Shown: positions 1 through 8,592, counted from the stretch's first letter. The stretch: DNA of 64,000 nt from Sphingomonas populi (GCF_004208535.1 NZ_SGIS01000006.1:113977-177976), one strand, 5' to 3'. Program-made: numbers and translations. Notes: a model not told the origin generated them from the sequence alone.

Positions 1-967
1 CGGTCAGTGTGCCGGTCTTGTCGGTGCACAGCACGGTCGCCGATCCAAGCGTCTCGATCGCCGCCGCACGCCGAGTTAGAACGCCGACCTTGCCGATCCG
101 CCACGCACCCATCGCGAGGAACACCGTCAGGACGACCGGAAACTCCTCAGGCAGCAGCGACATGCCGATCGCGATGCCGGCCAGCACCGCCTCGATCCAG
201 CCGCCGCGCAAAAGGCCGAACAGCAAGACGACCAGCAGTGCCACGGCCCCGCCGCCGATACCGCACCAGGTGACGATCCGCGTGGTTTCCCGGCGCAGGC
301 GCGGCGCCTCTGTATCGAGGGTCGCGAGCGACTGGCCGATCCGGCCGATCTCGCTGCGCGGTCCGGTCGCAAGCACCCGGGAAATGCCGCTCCCGCGCGT
401 AACCAGCGAGCCCGAATAGACATAAGGCTGGCCCTCTCCGCCGGGGCGGGGCGTATCGACCGCAGCTCCCTCGATCGCAACCACCTTGCCAACGGGCAGC
501 GATTCTCCGGTCAGGAGCGACTCGTCGGTCTGGAGATCGGCCGCCTCGACCAGCACCGCATCGGCGGCGATGCGATCGCCCTGCTCAAGGACAAGCAGGT
601 CATCGCGCACCACCTCGCGCCCGGGGATGCGAACGCGCGTGCCATCGCGAATGACCAGCGCGCGCGGCGCCGACAGGTCGCGCAATGCCTCCAGGACGTG
701 CTCGGTGCGGGTTTCCTGGATCACGGTGACGGCGACCGAAAAGGTCGCGAAGCCAAGCAGGATCAGCGCTTCAGTCATGTCTCCGAGCAGCAGATAGGCG
801 ACCCCGCCGGCCAGCAGCAGCGCCAGCATCGGCTCGCGCAGGACCTCGAGTGCGATGCGCACGATGGACCGTTGCCCGGCCCGTGGCAGCTCGTTGGGTC
901 CGTCTTCCGCCAGTCGCGCGCGCGCCGCATCGGCAGTCAGGCCGGCCGGTCGAATGCCCTCAATCAT
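1..967 (-). CDS. Cation-transporting P-type ATPase, N-terminal part (cut by window edge)
   Basis: This is an ATP-driven cation pump of the inner membrane. The frame opens at ATG 967 and runs off the left edge after about 322 residues. An N-terminal cation-ATPase domain is followed by the actuator motif TGES (in QTDESLLTGES) and by the phosphorylation motif DKTGTLT, whose Asp codon lies at 20-22 (residue 316). No CPC metal motif precedes DKTG; the segment before it reads PEEFP, as in P2-type (Ca/Mn/Mg/Na/K) rather than heavy-metal P1B pumps. The ion is not deducible. The start overlaps the stop of the octaheme cytochrome gene by 8 bp, so it is the last gene seen of that operon. Confidence 0.9.
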   Translation of the reverse strand, partial: MIEGIRPAGLTADAARARLAEDGPNELPRAGQRSIVRIALEVLREPMLALLLAGGVAYLLLGDMTEALILLGFATFSVAVTVIQETRTEHVLEALRDLSAPRALVIRDGTRVRIPGREVVRDDLLVLEQGDRIAADAVLVEAADLQTDESLLTGESLPVGKVVAIEGAAVDTPRPGGEGQPYVYSGSLVTRGSGISRVLATGPRSEIGRIGQSLATLDTEAPRLRRETTRIVTWCGIGGGAVALLVVLLFGLLRGGWIEAVLAGIAIGMSLLPEEFPVVLTVFLAMGAWRIGKVGVLTRRAAAIETLGSATVLCTDKTGTLT

Positions 968-1685
968 CGTCACGCCCGCCCCCTTCGCGTTCACCGCCTT
1001 CGCCTGAGCCGCTGCGATGGCAGCGCGCGCAATTGTCGATATTGCGGATGCCCTCTTCCGCATGCTTGGCGCGAATCTGGTCGGGTTGATGTTCGTGGCA
1101 ACTGTAGCAGGTGTAGCGGGAGAAATTGCCGCCAACATGACAGGTGGCGCAGCTTGTATTGTGGGGTCCGCTCAGCGCGAAGAAGCGCGCGTGGTCGAAG
1201 CTTGCGGGTTTCCAGCCCTTTTGGGTGTGGCACTGCGCGCAGTTGCTGCCCGCCTGGGCATGGAGGGCGGTCGGCGGGGCGCGGTGACACGATGCGCACT
1301 GGCCGCGAACATCGGGCCGCAACAGTTCATGCGCGAAGCTCGTCTGCGACGCCTTCACCAGCTGCGGCCCGCTATGATCGCTGTGGCAGGCCAGACAGTT
1401 GGGCTGAGCGAGCGACAGGTGAAAGGCGATGCGGCGCTTGCCCGCCTCCAGCGGCACGCCCTTGGTGGACCGGATGCCGATATCCGCGACCTTGTGGCAG
1501 GCGATGCAGCGGTCCGCCGACACGCCCTTGAACGGGACATGGCAGGCAAAGCAGTCGCGCGTGATCGCGCTATGTGCCGGGTTCAGGGGCCCGGGCGCGA
1601 CCATCAGATGCGGCCTGACAAAGGCCAGGACGATCAACGCGCAGAGGTTGAGGGCGATCAGGATCAAACCCCAGCGGCGCATCAT
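960..1685 (-). CDS. Membrane-anchored octaheme c-type cytochrome
   Basis: This 241-residue protein has one N-terminal hydrophobic segment (residues 4-22) and then eight CXXCH heme motifs: CFACH, CIACH, CLACH, CASCH, CAQCH, CATCH, CYSCH and CARCH. It should be an inner-membrane-anchored periplasmic electron carrier with eight covalently bound hemes, close to cytochrome c3/c7-type multiheme proteins. The start ATG 1685 overlaps the stop of the upstream cytochrome b gene (ATGA), so translation is probably coupled; a second ATG follows directly at 1682. The tail is Gly/Glu/Asp-rich. Together with the reductase and cytochrome b upstream it looks like the terminal carrier of a path from cytosolic NAD(P)H to the periplasm. 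The acceptor is unknown. Confidence 0.88.
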   Translation of the reverse strand: MMRRWGLILIALNLCALIVLAFVRPHLMVAPGPLNPAHSAITRDCFACHVPFKGVSADRCIACHKVADIGIRSTKGVPLEAGKRRIAFHLSLAQPNCLACHSDHSGPQLVKASQTSFAHELLRPDVRGQCASCHRAPPTALHAQAGSNCAQCHTQKGWKPASFDHARFFALSGPHNTSCATCHVGGNFSRYTCYSCHEHQPDQIRAKHAEEGIRNIDNCARCHRSGSGEGGEREGGGRDDD

Positions 1686-2269
1686 TTCCAGCCCCAGAAC
1701 AGGAAGATCGCGATGATATGGGCAAGCGCCAACACCGCGAACGCCAGCGTGATCGGCAAGTGGACGACCCGCCACTGTTTGACGGCATCGAAGGTCAGGC
1801 TGTCCCAGTGAGTCCGTTCATCAACTTCTTCCGACGACAGGCCCTGCGCCCGCAGTCCGGCGCGGGTCGCCTCGAGTCGCTTGCGCGACCGTCCGAGCAG
1901 GAATTTGCCGGTCAGCCCGCTGGCGATGTTGATCAGCATCGCCCAGACCGCGAGCCAGGCAAGGATCGCGTTGAAATGGATGCCGGCGTGGACGAGGATC
2001 AGCAGCGACCCGGCCCAGGCGAGGCTTTCGTGCCAGCGCAGGAGCGTGGCCGGATTGCCCGAATTGATCAGCTTGCGCTTGCGCAGCGAATAGCCCGACG
2101 AGGCGAGGATCAGCAGCACGCCGGGAATGCCGAGATAGCGTCCGATCCACACCATGCCCGACAGGTGCAGCAGCGCATCGAGCGCCAGCGCGGCGCCGCC
2201 GAGCAACGCGAGCGAGAGGTAGAACGGGATGACCTCCCGGCTCATCAGGCTGGTGCGCCAACCGCTCAT
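1682..2269 (-). CDS. Four-helix cytochrome b-like / ferric-reductase-like membrane protein
   Basis: A 195-residue integral membrane protein with about five hydrophobic segments. Histidines sit inside the membrane helices (RWHESLAW, LVHAGIHF, VVHLPIT, LAHIIAI), as expected for a di-heme membrane cytochrome of the ferric-reductase or b561-like fold. The ATG at 2269 overlaps the stop of the FAD/2Fe-2S reductase gene by 4 bp, and its own stop overlaps the start of the octaheme cytochrome. The likely role, inferred from order, is to pass electrons across the membrane from the reductase to the multiheme cytochrome. I cannot name a characterised family member. Confidence 0.8.
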   Translation of the reverse strand: MSGWRTSLMSREVIPFYLSLALLGGAALALDALLHLSGMVWIGRYLGIPGVLLILASSGYSLRKRKLINSGNPATLLRWHESLAWAGSLLILVHAGIHFNAILAWLAVWAMLINIASGLTGKFLLGRSRKRLEATRAGLRAQGLSSEEVDERTHWDSLTFDAVKQWRVVHLPITLAFAVLALAHIIAIFLFWGWK

Positions 2270-3492
2270 GCGTCGAGCACCAGATCGCCGGTCGGCGCAC
2301 CGACGCAGAGCAGGCAGCGGCCGGCAGCGATCTCGAAGGACGGCGGTCGCGGATAGCGGACCGCGCCGGTGCCGATCGCGGTTTCGCACGTCCCGCAACT
2401 GCCCGAACGGCAGCCGGACTCGACCTCGATTCCGTGGCGCTCGGCGAAGGCGAGCAGGTTGGTCTCCTCACCGGTCCAGCTCAGCGTCTGCCCCGACCGG
2501 GAAAAACGCACCGCCAGCGGCCGGTCGAGCGGCATCGCGGTGACGGTCTCAGCCGACGCAAGCGACGCAGGACCAAACGCCTCATATCGCACCGCAGCGC
2601 CGTCCCCTGTCCAGACGCGCAAGGCGGGAACCAGGCTCGCCATCATCGGCGGCGGTCCGCAGACATAAAAGTGGTGGCGCCCTTGCGCCAGAACGCGCTG
2701 CAGCAGCGGAATATCAACGAAACCCGTCGCCTGACAGTCCGACCCTCCGGCTTCACCGGGCAATGGGCAGCTCTGGACGATGGTGACGTAAAAATGGGGA
2801 TGCAGCTCTCGTAGCGCGTCGACTGCCGTCTCGAACACCAACTCGCGGCTGTCGCGCACGCCGTAGACAAGATGGATCGCACGATCGGGCTTCCTGGCAA
2901 GCGCCTCGCGCGCCATGGCGAAGAGCGGCGTGATACCGATGCCGCCGGCGATCAGGACGGCGGGGACATTCGGCTCATAATCAAGGACGAAAATGCCAGC
3001 CGGCGCGCGCAACTGCACGATCGAACCGGGAAAGACGTGATCGTGGAAATGCCCGGAAACCAGGCCGGGTGGTAGCTCGGGCCGATCGGGGGGCGGCAGG
3101 ATACGCTTGATCGTGACGCGATAAACGCCGCGATCATGGCAGTCGGACAGCGAGTAGCAGCGCGTGACCGGCCGGACGATGCCTCGGGCGTCAGGCAGGT
3201 CGAGCTGAACGGTCAGGAACTGTCCGGCCTTGTACGGTGGCAACAGCGCGCCATCGACCGGTTCGAGATAGAAGGAGCATTGGCCGAGCGCATCGTCCTC
3301 ATAGTCGCGGCGACGTACGCGAAACGCGCGAAGGCCAGGCCAGGCCACCTCGCTACCAGCCCGGCGGTGGGGATCGACCGCGGCATCCTGCCTTGATGTC
3401 GAAGCTCTGCGAAGAATCGCTACGGCAATGGCAAGCGCCACCTGAACCAGCAGGGCAGCAGAAATATAGCCGAGAAGCGCGAGCGCTGTCAC
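2266..3492 (-). CDS. FAD-dependent oxidoreductase with C-terminal 2Fe-2S ferredoxin domain
   Basis: This 408-residue protein has an N-terminal membrane helix (about 3-27), a ferredoxin-NADP reductase-type FAD domain (RCYSLSD at about 110-116), an NAD(P)-binding domain (GGIGITP, later YVCGPPPMM) and a C-terminal plant-type 2Fe-2S domain with Cys spaced C-x4-C-x2-C (CRSGSCGTC) and a fourth Cys in RCLLC. It should oxidise NAD(P)H in the cytoplasm and pass electrons through FAD and the iron-sulfur cluster to the membrane cytochrome b encoded next. It starts 55 bp after the VIT-type transporter gene on the same strand, so one long transcript is possible. The layout resembles Hmp/NqrF-type reductases without a globin domain. 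Confidence 0.88.
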   Translation of the reverse strand: MTALALLGYISAALLVQVALAIAVAILRRASTSRQDAAVDPHRRAGSEVAWPGLRAFRVRRRDYEDDALGQCSFYLEPVDGALLPPYKAGQFLTVQLDLPDARGIVRPVTRCYSLSDCHDRGVYRVTIKRILPPPDRPELPPGLVSGHFHDHVFPGSIVQLRAPAGIFVLDYEPNVPAVLIAGGIGITPLFAMAREALARKPDRAIHLVYGVRDSRELVFETAVDALRELHPHFYVTIVQSCPLPGEAGGSDCQATGFVDIPLLQRVLAQGRHHFYVCGPPPMMASLVPALRVWTGDGAAVRYEAFGPASLASAETVTAMPLDRPLAVRFSRSGQTLSWTGEETNLLAFAERHGIEVESGCRSGSCGTCETAIGTGAVRYPRPPSFEIAAGRCLLCVGAPTGDLVLDA

Positions 3493-3547
3493 TCGCGCAA
3501 GCGCGTGGGCGGCGGGGTGGAAAGGTCGCGGGGATGGCGCGACGGCA

Positions 3548-4255
3548 TCATACTGCCGTTCCGACCATCAATCCGATCCCCGCAGTCGCCGCCATCGCCA
3601 GCGCGCCCCAGAATGTCACGCGCAGCGTTGCGGTCCACACCGGCGCTCCGCCCGCCCGCGCGCCAACCCCGCCGAGCAGAGCAAGGAACAGGAGCGAGGC
3701 AATCGCTTCGATCACGACCAGCCAGCCGCCGGGCGCAATGATCACGATCGCCAGCGGCAGGGCGGCGCCGGCGGTGAAGGTCGCGGCCGAGGTCAGCGCT
3801 GCCTGGATCGGTCGCGCTGTCGTCATCTCCGAAATACCGAGTTCGTCATGGGCATGGGCGGCGAGCGCATCCTTCGCCATCAACTGGCGCGCGACGGTGT
3901 CGGCGGTCGCCGGGTCGACGCCACGCTTGACATAAATACCGGCGAGTTCGTGCACCTCGGCCTCGACATTGTCGGCCAGTTCGCCGCGCTCGCGTGCGAG
4001 GTCGGCTCGCTCGGTATCCGACTGGGAGCTGACCGAAACATATTCGCCCGCGGCCATCGACATCGCACCTGCGACGAGGCCGGCAACGCCCGCCACCAAT
4101 ATGTCGGCCGGTTTCGCGGCCGCTGCCGCTACGCCGATGATCAGGCTTGCGGTCGAGACGATGCCGTCGTTCGCGCCGAGCACCGCCGCGCGAAGCCAGC
4201 CGATCCGCGAGACGAGATGGCGTTCGGGATTGAGGTGAAGCCTAGTCATCGTCAT
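3548..4255 (-). CDS. VIT1/CCC1-family metal transporter
   Basis: A 235-residue membrane protein of the vacuolar iron transporter family (Fe2+/Mn2+ transport out of the cytoplasm). The N-terminus carries the family motif of first helix plus GANDGIVSTASL. A charged cytoplasmic segment (about 85-150, rich in Glu, Asp and His) follows and then three C-terminal hydrophobic segments. ATG 4255 is preceded by an AAGGGCG ribosome site and overlaps the upstream cytochrome b561-like gene by 14 bp; ATG 4249 is an alternative. Its position between two redox genes suggests that iron or manganese handling is part of the same response. Confidence 0.9.
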   Translation of the reverse strand: MTMTRLHLNPERHLVSRIGWLRAAVLGANDGIVSTASLIIGVAAAAAKPADILVAGVAGLVAGAMSMAAGEYVSVSSQSDTERADLARERGELADNVEAEVHELAGIYVKRGVDPATADTVARQLMAKDALAAHAHDELGISEMTTARPIQAALTSAATFTAGAALPLAIVIIAPGGWLVVIEAIASLLFLALLGGVGARAGGAPVWTATLRVTFWGALAMAATAGIGLMVGTAV

Positions 4256-4967
4256 GTTCGCCCTTCGCAGCCGCGCCTTCGCCCCGTTCGCCCGGCTCGG
4301 CATGCGCACCCGGGGTGAAGGCTAGAGGGTCGAGCGCCAGTGCTCCATAAGTAGAAGCACCAATGGCGACCACGGCGAGCGGAACTGCGAGCGTGGCGGG
4401 CGGCCGGGCGTCGGGTACGCCCGGATGCAGGGCCGCACGCTTGCGGCCGGTGATGAAGGCGCGGATCAGGTTGTCGCGCGTGATGAGCGACATGGCGAGG
4501 ACCGCGACGACGTGCAGCGCGATCAGACCGAGAAGGACATTCGCCAGCGCTTCGTGGACTCCCTCGCCGCCTTCGCCCTGCATCGTCGCGCCGCTATAGA
4601 CGATGCCGCCGACCGTACCGAGCAAGGCGACGATCGCCAGGCCGCCAAGCGCATTATGCCCAACCGATCGCTCGGGCTTGCCAATGAACAGGCCGCGAAG
4701 ATGGTGCGCGAGCTGATCGGGCTTCAGGAAGTTGACGAAGCGGGCATGCTCGCCGCCCACAAGACCCCAGACGAGACGGAATGCGATAAGCAAGGCGGCG
4801 ACCCAGCCCGCGGGGACATGCCAAGGCGCAAGCGCGCTGTCTTCTTCCGAGGACAGGAATGCCACCAGGATCGTGGCGACGAGCAGCCAATGGAACAGCC
4901 GCACGGGCAGATCCCAAACGCGGATCGTTGCTGATGGCTGTGAATTGGCAGTCGATATGTCAGACAT
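4242..4967 (-). CDS. Cytochrome b561-like membrane protein (paralogue A)
   Basis: This 241-residue protein is a Ni/Fe-hydrogenase-type or bacterial b561 cytochrome b. Four helices bear candidate heme-ligating His residues in RLFHW, PWHVPAG, VGHNALGG and VHEALAN/ALHVVAV. The start ATG 4967 follows a strong ribosome site (GGAGGTGATC); upstream codons in frame have no such site. The C-terminal tail is charged (EHDDD). It is a paralogue of the protein at 7643-8245, sharing RVWD(L/P).VR.FHW and GHAR/EHARF. The region just upstream (5005-5020) carries the GTCAG direct repeat also found before the PepSY and rubrerythrin genes, so this gene probably opens a separate, co-regulated operon. Confidence 0.88.
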   Translation of the reverse strand: MSDISTANSQPSATIRVWDLPVRLFHWLLVATILVAFLSSEEDSALAPWHVPAGWVAALLIAFRLVWGLVGGEHARFVNFLKPDQLAHHLRGLFIGKPERSVGHNALGGLAIVALLGTVGGIVYSGATMQGEGGEGVHEALANVLLGLIALHVVAVLAMSLITRDNLIRAFITGRKRAALHPGVPDARPPATLAVPLAVVAIGASTYGALALDPLAFTPGAHAEPGERGEGAAAKGEHDDD

Positions 4968-5004
4968 GATCACCTCCGTGGTGCGGTGATCCTGGGCTCG
5001 ACTT

Positions 5005-5020
5005 CTGACGGAGACCTGAC
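5005..5020 (-). promoter_or_regulatory. Putative response-regulator box (GTCAG direct repeat), copy 1
   Basis: On the minus strand two GTCAG motifs (5020-5016 and 5009-5005) lie exactly 11 bp apart, the spacing typical of OmpR/PhoB-family tandem half-sites. Eleven bases after the second motif comes AGGAT, a possible -10 region. The box lies 38-53 bp upstream of the cytochrome b561-like start at 4967, in the gap after the VTT gene. The same arrangement recurs at 8593-8609 and 8661-8678. Confidence 0.6.
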
Positions 5021-5031
5021 GCCTGGCGCTA

Positions 5032-5580
5032 TCAGCGGTCTGGCGGAGCGTTTCCTCCAAGATGTTTCGCCCAGTCGATCCGGGTAAGGCCAACAAGTGC
5101 GACGATCATCAGAACCTGAATGACGATGCTGGCCGGGCTGGTGAAAGCATTGAGGAGGACGTCGCCCATCGAAGATTTCTGAATGGTCTTCGCGGTGAAT
5201 GCGTAGATCGAATAGGAAATGATCCGTCCGGCGAAGAAAGCGATTGTGAAGCCGACCAGTCGCACTCGCGTCAATCCGGCGGCTTCGAAAAGTTGCGCGG
5301 ATGGTACCGGCGAAAGTGCAAAGAGTGCCAGCGCGACAAGGCCACCGCGCTTGTTCCGTTCCAAAGCGCCACGCGCTGCCGCAAGGTTGCGCCGCGTTCG
5401 TACCGACACGCGGTTGCCGAGAAGCCGGAAGCCAAGCGCAAGCAGGAACCGGCCCGACGCTGCCGCGAGTGCTCCCGTCAGGATGATCGCCGGCGTGGGC
5501 ATCTGCGTGCCGAGCCCGAACAGGACGATGATCGACCATGTCGGCGGCCCGAATGCCGGCATCAGGTTCACGCCGAGCAC
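5032..5580 (-). CDS. VTT/SNARE-associated-type small membrane protein
   Basis: This 182-residue, strongly hydrophobic protein carries the motif PAFGPPTW near its start and a central SPVPSAQLFEAAG segment, like small membrane proteins of the VTT/TVP38 type; the function is unknown. The first canonical start codon in frame is GTG 5580, but the frame stays open upstream and encodes a further hydrophobic stretch (LLTYLLLFVIV) reaching back to the kinase stop. The true start may therefore be non-canonical or lie inside the kinase gene. It is the last gene of the run PepSY, cytochrome b561-like, response regulator, sensor kinase. Confidence 0.7.
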   Translation of the reverse strand: MLGVNLMPAFGPPTWSIIVLFGLGTQMPTPAIILTGALAAASGRFLLALGFRLLGNRVSVRTRRNLAAARGALERNKRGGLVALALFALSPVPSAQLFEAAGLTRVRLVGFTIAFFAGRIISYSIYAFTAKTIQKSSMGDVLLNAFTSPASIVIQVLMIVALVGLTRIDWAKHLGGNAPPDR

Positions 5581-5642
5581 GATGACAAAAAGGAGAAGAT
5601 ATGTAAGCAGTTTGATCCTCGATCCCGACGCACCTAGCTCTA

Positions 5643-6983
5643 TCAGGCTTGCGGCGACGCGGCGAACGAAACGCGGAACAAGGTTCTGTGCCCGGCCGGA
5701 CGCTCGACGGTGACGGCACCGCCGTGCGCCTGCGCGAGCCGCTGGACGATGCCGAGGCCAAGACCCGCGCCATCGGTCTTGCGGCGGTCCTTGCGCCAGA
5801 ACCGTTCGAAGATGTGCGGCAGATCCTCGTCTGATATGCCGTGTCCATAATCACGCACGCTCAGTTGGGGACCCGGACCCGCGGTCACATCGATCGGCGT
5901 GTCGCCGGGCGCGTGCGCCAGCGCATTGTCGATGAGGTTGCGATAGATGCGGGTGATCGCTTCGGCATGGCCCAGCACCATAGTCTCGCCGTTCGCCTCG
6001 AATCTCAGGTCGCGGTTTGCGGCGAACACCTTCGGCGCCATCATCGCCACGACATCGCGCCCAATCTCGGCGAGATCGACCAGCATACATGGCTCGACCG
6101 CAAGCGCGTCGGCCTGGGCCAGATCGAGCATCTGGCCGACCAGGCGGGTCATATGCTGGGTATCGGCCTGCAGTTCGTCGCGCACCTCGCTCGGTGGCAG
6201 CCGGTCGAGCGACAATTGCATGATCGACAGCGGCGTGCGCAGTTCATGGGCCGCGTTGGCGGTGAAGCCGCGCAGGATCGCCATCGATTCATCAAGGCGC
6301 GTCAGCGCGCGGTTGACGGCACGGACGAGGGTATTCACCTCGCGCGGCTCGGTCACCTCCGACAAGCGCGACAGACCGTTTTCGGGATGGAGTGCATCGA
6401 CTTCCGCCTCAGCCCGCTTGAGCGGCGTGAGAACCCGCCGAACCGCGACGACGTTGAACAGCAGCAGCAGCGCCGACAGCGGGATCAGCGGCAGCGCGAC
6501 ATGCTGGACGATCTCGTTGACGATGACGGGAACATAAGGCCGGATGCCGTCGCCTTCGAACTGCATGAACAGCCAGCGTCGTTGGCCGTCCTGAACAACC
6601 GAGCGAACGCCCGTTATCCGGTAGCCGGCTGGCACCCGCTCCCGCCTTGTCCAGTCCATCAGGGTACCGGGGGAAGAGACCGACCCAATCATTGGCTGCG
6701 CTGCGGCTACCTCCTGCTGGTCGACATAGCGCGCCGACCAGCGTTCGGCCCCCGGGGGGCCGGCAAGGAAATCGGGTGCCAGGGCGGTCGCGGATTGCGC
6801 TTTTCCGGCCTCCAGCGTCAGCAGTTCCTGCGCGAGCGATTCCGGCTGGCTGCTATAGGTGAACACCACGATCGCAACGTCGAGCAACGCAAATAGGAGC
6901 GTAAACCCGGCGAGCCGGGTCGCAATCTGGCGGAACAGGGTCGGTCCCGTCGGCCCTCGCTTGCGATTGCCGGCCTTATCCAT
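5643..6983 (-). CDS. Sensor histidine kinase (QseC-like)
   Basis: This 446-residue kinase has two membrane helices (about 20-42 and 165-188) flanking a periplasmic sensor segment of about 120 residues. A HAMP-like linker, a HisKA domain with H-box AAHELRTPL, and an HATPase domain with N-box (NLIDNALAHAP), G1 (DYGHGI) and G2 (GAGLGLGI) follow. ATG 6983 overlaps the response-regulator stop by 8 bp; upstream in-frame codons encode only a low-complexity proline stretch. The operon context (PepSY protein, cytochrome b561, metal transporter) suggests sensing of a redox or metal signal. The exact signal is not visible in the sequence. Confidence 0.93.
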   Translation of the reverse strand: MDKAGNRKRGPTGPTLFRQIATRLAGFTLLFALLDVAIVVFTYSSQPESLAQELLTLEAGKAQSATALAPDFLAGPPGAERWSARYVDQQEVAAAQPMIGSVSSPGTLMDWTRRERVPAGYRITGVRSVVQDGQRRWLFMQFEGDGIRPYVPVIVNEIVQHVALPLIPLSALLLLFNVVAVRRVLTPLKRAEAEVDALHPENGLSRLSEVTEPREVNTLVRAVNRALTRLDESMAILRGFTANAAHELRTPLSIMQLSLDRLPPSEVRDELQADTQHMTRLVGQMLDLAQADALAVEPCMLVDLAEIGRDVVAMMAPKVFAANRDLRFEANGETMVLGHAEAITRIYRNLIDNALAHAPGDTPIDVTAGPGPQLSVRDYGHGISDEDLPHIFERFWRKDRRKTDGAGLGLGIVQRLAQAHGGAVTVERPAGHRTLFRVSFAASPQA

Positions 6984-7662
6984 GGGCGGTGGCGGGGGCG
7001 AACAAGGCATAGCCGACACCGTGGACGGTGCGGATCTGCACGTCAACGGCGGCGGAGGTCAGGCGTTTGCGCAGCCGCGACACGCACGCCTCGAGCGCGT
7101 TCGGCGTAACCTCGGCATCCATCGAATAAAGCGCGCCTTCGAGCGCTGGTTTGGCAACAACATGCCCCGCGCGCCGGAGCAGGCATTCGAGCAAGTCGAC
7201 TTCGCGTGGCGTGGCGTCGACCGGTGTTCCCCCGACCGTCACCGAGCGCTCGGCCGAATCGAGGATGATATTGCCGGCGGTCAGATGGGTGCCAAGTGAA
7301 GCGCCGGGGCGCCGCAACAAGGCACGGCAACGCGCCGCCAGCTCGGGGATCTGGAACGGCTTGACCAGATAGTCGTCCGCACCGGCATCGAGGCCCATCA
7401 CCCGGTCGTCGAGTCCACCACGCGCCGTCAGGACCAGGATCGGCATCATATCCTGGCGCCGACGCAAGGATCGGACGAGATCGAGGCCTTCCCCATCGGG
7501 CAGACCAAGGTCGAGCAGCATCAGATCATAATCATTGATCCTGAGCGCATGCTCGGCGCCGTCGACGGTTTCGCACCAGTCGACCGCAAAGCCCTGCCGG
7601 TCGAGGCCTTCCCGGATCAGGCTCGCCAGCCGGGCATTATCTTCAACGAGCAACAGGCGCAT
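6976..7662 (-). CDS. OmpR/PhoB-family response regulator
   Basis: A 228-residue regulator. The receiver domain carries the acidic pocket in LLVEDN, phospho-acceptor Asp51 (LLLDLGLP), Thr79 and Lys101 (LVKPF). The C-terminal winged-helix DNA-binding domain ends in TVHGVGY, as in QseB/PhoP relatives. It starts at ATG 7662, overlaps the end of the cytochrome b561-like gene by 20 bp, and its stop overlaps the kinase start. Members of this family bind tandem half-sites about 11 bp apart; the three GTCAG direct repeats at 5005, 8593 and 8661 fit that rule and are the best candidates for its targets. Confidence 0.94.
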   Translation of the reverse strand: MRLLLVEDNARLASLIREGLDRQGFAVDWCETVDGAEHALRINDYDLMLLDLGLPDGEGLDLVRSLRRRQDMMPILVLTARGGLDDRVMGLDAGADDYLVKPFQIPELAARCRALLRRPGASLGTHLTAGNIILDSAERSVTVGGTPVDATPREVDLLECLLRRAGHVVAKPALEGALYSMDAEVTPNALEACVSRLRKRLTSAAVDVQIRTVHGVGYALFAPATAHG

Positions 7663-8245
7663 GGTCGATATCCGTCCCCTCCGCGGCACGCTTGTAGCCG
7701 GTAATCATCGCGAGCGGCAGATTCTCGCGGTGACGTACACTCTCGACGATAGCGCCGATCACATGCAGCGCGACCGCGCCGATCAACAGGTTGGCTGTGA
7801 CCTCGTGCAGCGTTTCGACCCAGGCGACGCCCCAAAAGGCGTCGAGGCCCATCATCCACCCGGTCGTGCCAACCGTGGCGAGCAGCGCCATGAGCAAGAC
7901 GATCATCGCCGCGCCGGCGGGGTTATGGCCGACGTAACGCGGTTCGCGATGCCGCATCATGGCTCCGAAATAGCCGAGCAGCCGTCGCGGCCCCGGCACG
8001 AAGCTGGCGAAGCGGGCATGTCCGCGCGCCACGAAGCCCCAGCCGAGCCGAATGGCGAGCGCCGCCACGACGGCATATCCAACATAGATATGCGGCGCCT
8101 CCTCGTGGCGCAGGAAGGTCAGGTTGGCGATGACGCCGCCCGCGACGGTCCAGTGAAAGATGCGGACGAGCGGATCCCACACTCTGACCCGAACTTTGCC
8201 CGGGACAGCAGGGACAGCGAGCGGAGCGGCGCCAACCTCAGCCAT
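7643..8245 (-). CDS. Cytochrome b561-like membrane protein (paralogue B)
   Basis: A 200-residue four-helix cytochrome b with candidate heme His residues in RIFHW, PHIYVGY, VGHNPAG and LHEVTAN/ALHVIGA. ATG 8245 is used because the only codon further upstream in frame is a TTG two codons earlier. It overlaps the stop of the PepSY gene. It is a paralogue of the product of 4242-4967. Cytochrome b561-like proteins paired with PepSY proteins and a two-component system are a recurring arrangement; the partner for electron exchange is unknown. Confidence 0.88.
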   Translation of the reverse strand: MAEVGAAPLAVPAVPGKVRVRVWDPLVRIFHWTVAGGVIANLTFLRHEEAPHIYVGYAVVAALAIRLGWGFVARGHARFASFVPGPRRLLGYFGAMMRHREPRYVGHNPAGAAMIVLLMALLATVGTTGWMMGLDAFWGVAWVETLHEVTANLLIGAVALHVIGAIVESVRHRENLPLAMITGYKRAAEGTDIDHAPVAR

Positions 8246-8247
8246 GA

Positions 8248-8529
8248 TCAATCGACGTTGTTCTGAACGACGGCGCCGGTCACCGGGTTGAAATAGACTT
8301 CGGCGCGCTTGCCGTCCTTGGTGTGGGCGTAGATTTCGTAGCAGCTACCCGAAACCTGGAAGACCTTGATGTCGCGGTAGCCCATCTTGGCGATCTTCGC
8401 CTTCATCTGCGCCGGCGTCAGCCACTTCGCCTGCGGCACATTGGTGCACACGGGCGCTGCAACGGCGATGGACGTGATGGAAAGGGCAGATGCGGTCAAA
8501 ACGAGCTTGAGCATAAGAGAACGCTTCAT
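8248..8529 (-). CDS. Secreted PepSY-domain protein
   Basis: This 93-residue protein has a signal peptide (about 1-24, cleavage after AVA) and a mature domain of about 68 residues of the PepSY type (ends in AEVYFNPVTGAVVQ). Two Cys (residues 28 and 62) could form a disulfide. It has a good ribosome site (AAGGA, 7-9 bp upstream) and is the first gene of the operon that continues into cytochrome b561-like, response regulator, kinase and VTT genes. A periplasmic accessory or sensory role for the kinase is plausible but only inferred from position. Confidence 0.85.
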   Translation of the reverse strand: MKRSLMLKLVLTASALSITSIAVAAPVCTNVPQAKWLTPAQMKAKIAKMGYRDIKVFQVSGSCYEIYAHTKDGKRAEVYFNPVTGAVVQNNVD

Positions 8530-8592
8530 GGGGCAATCCTTGATCGTCGGAGATGGGGCGATGCGCCCGGCTCGATCGATCTGGTCCTCGCC

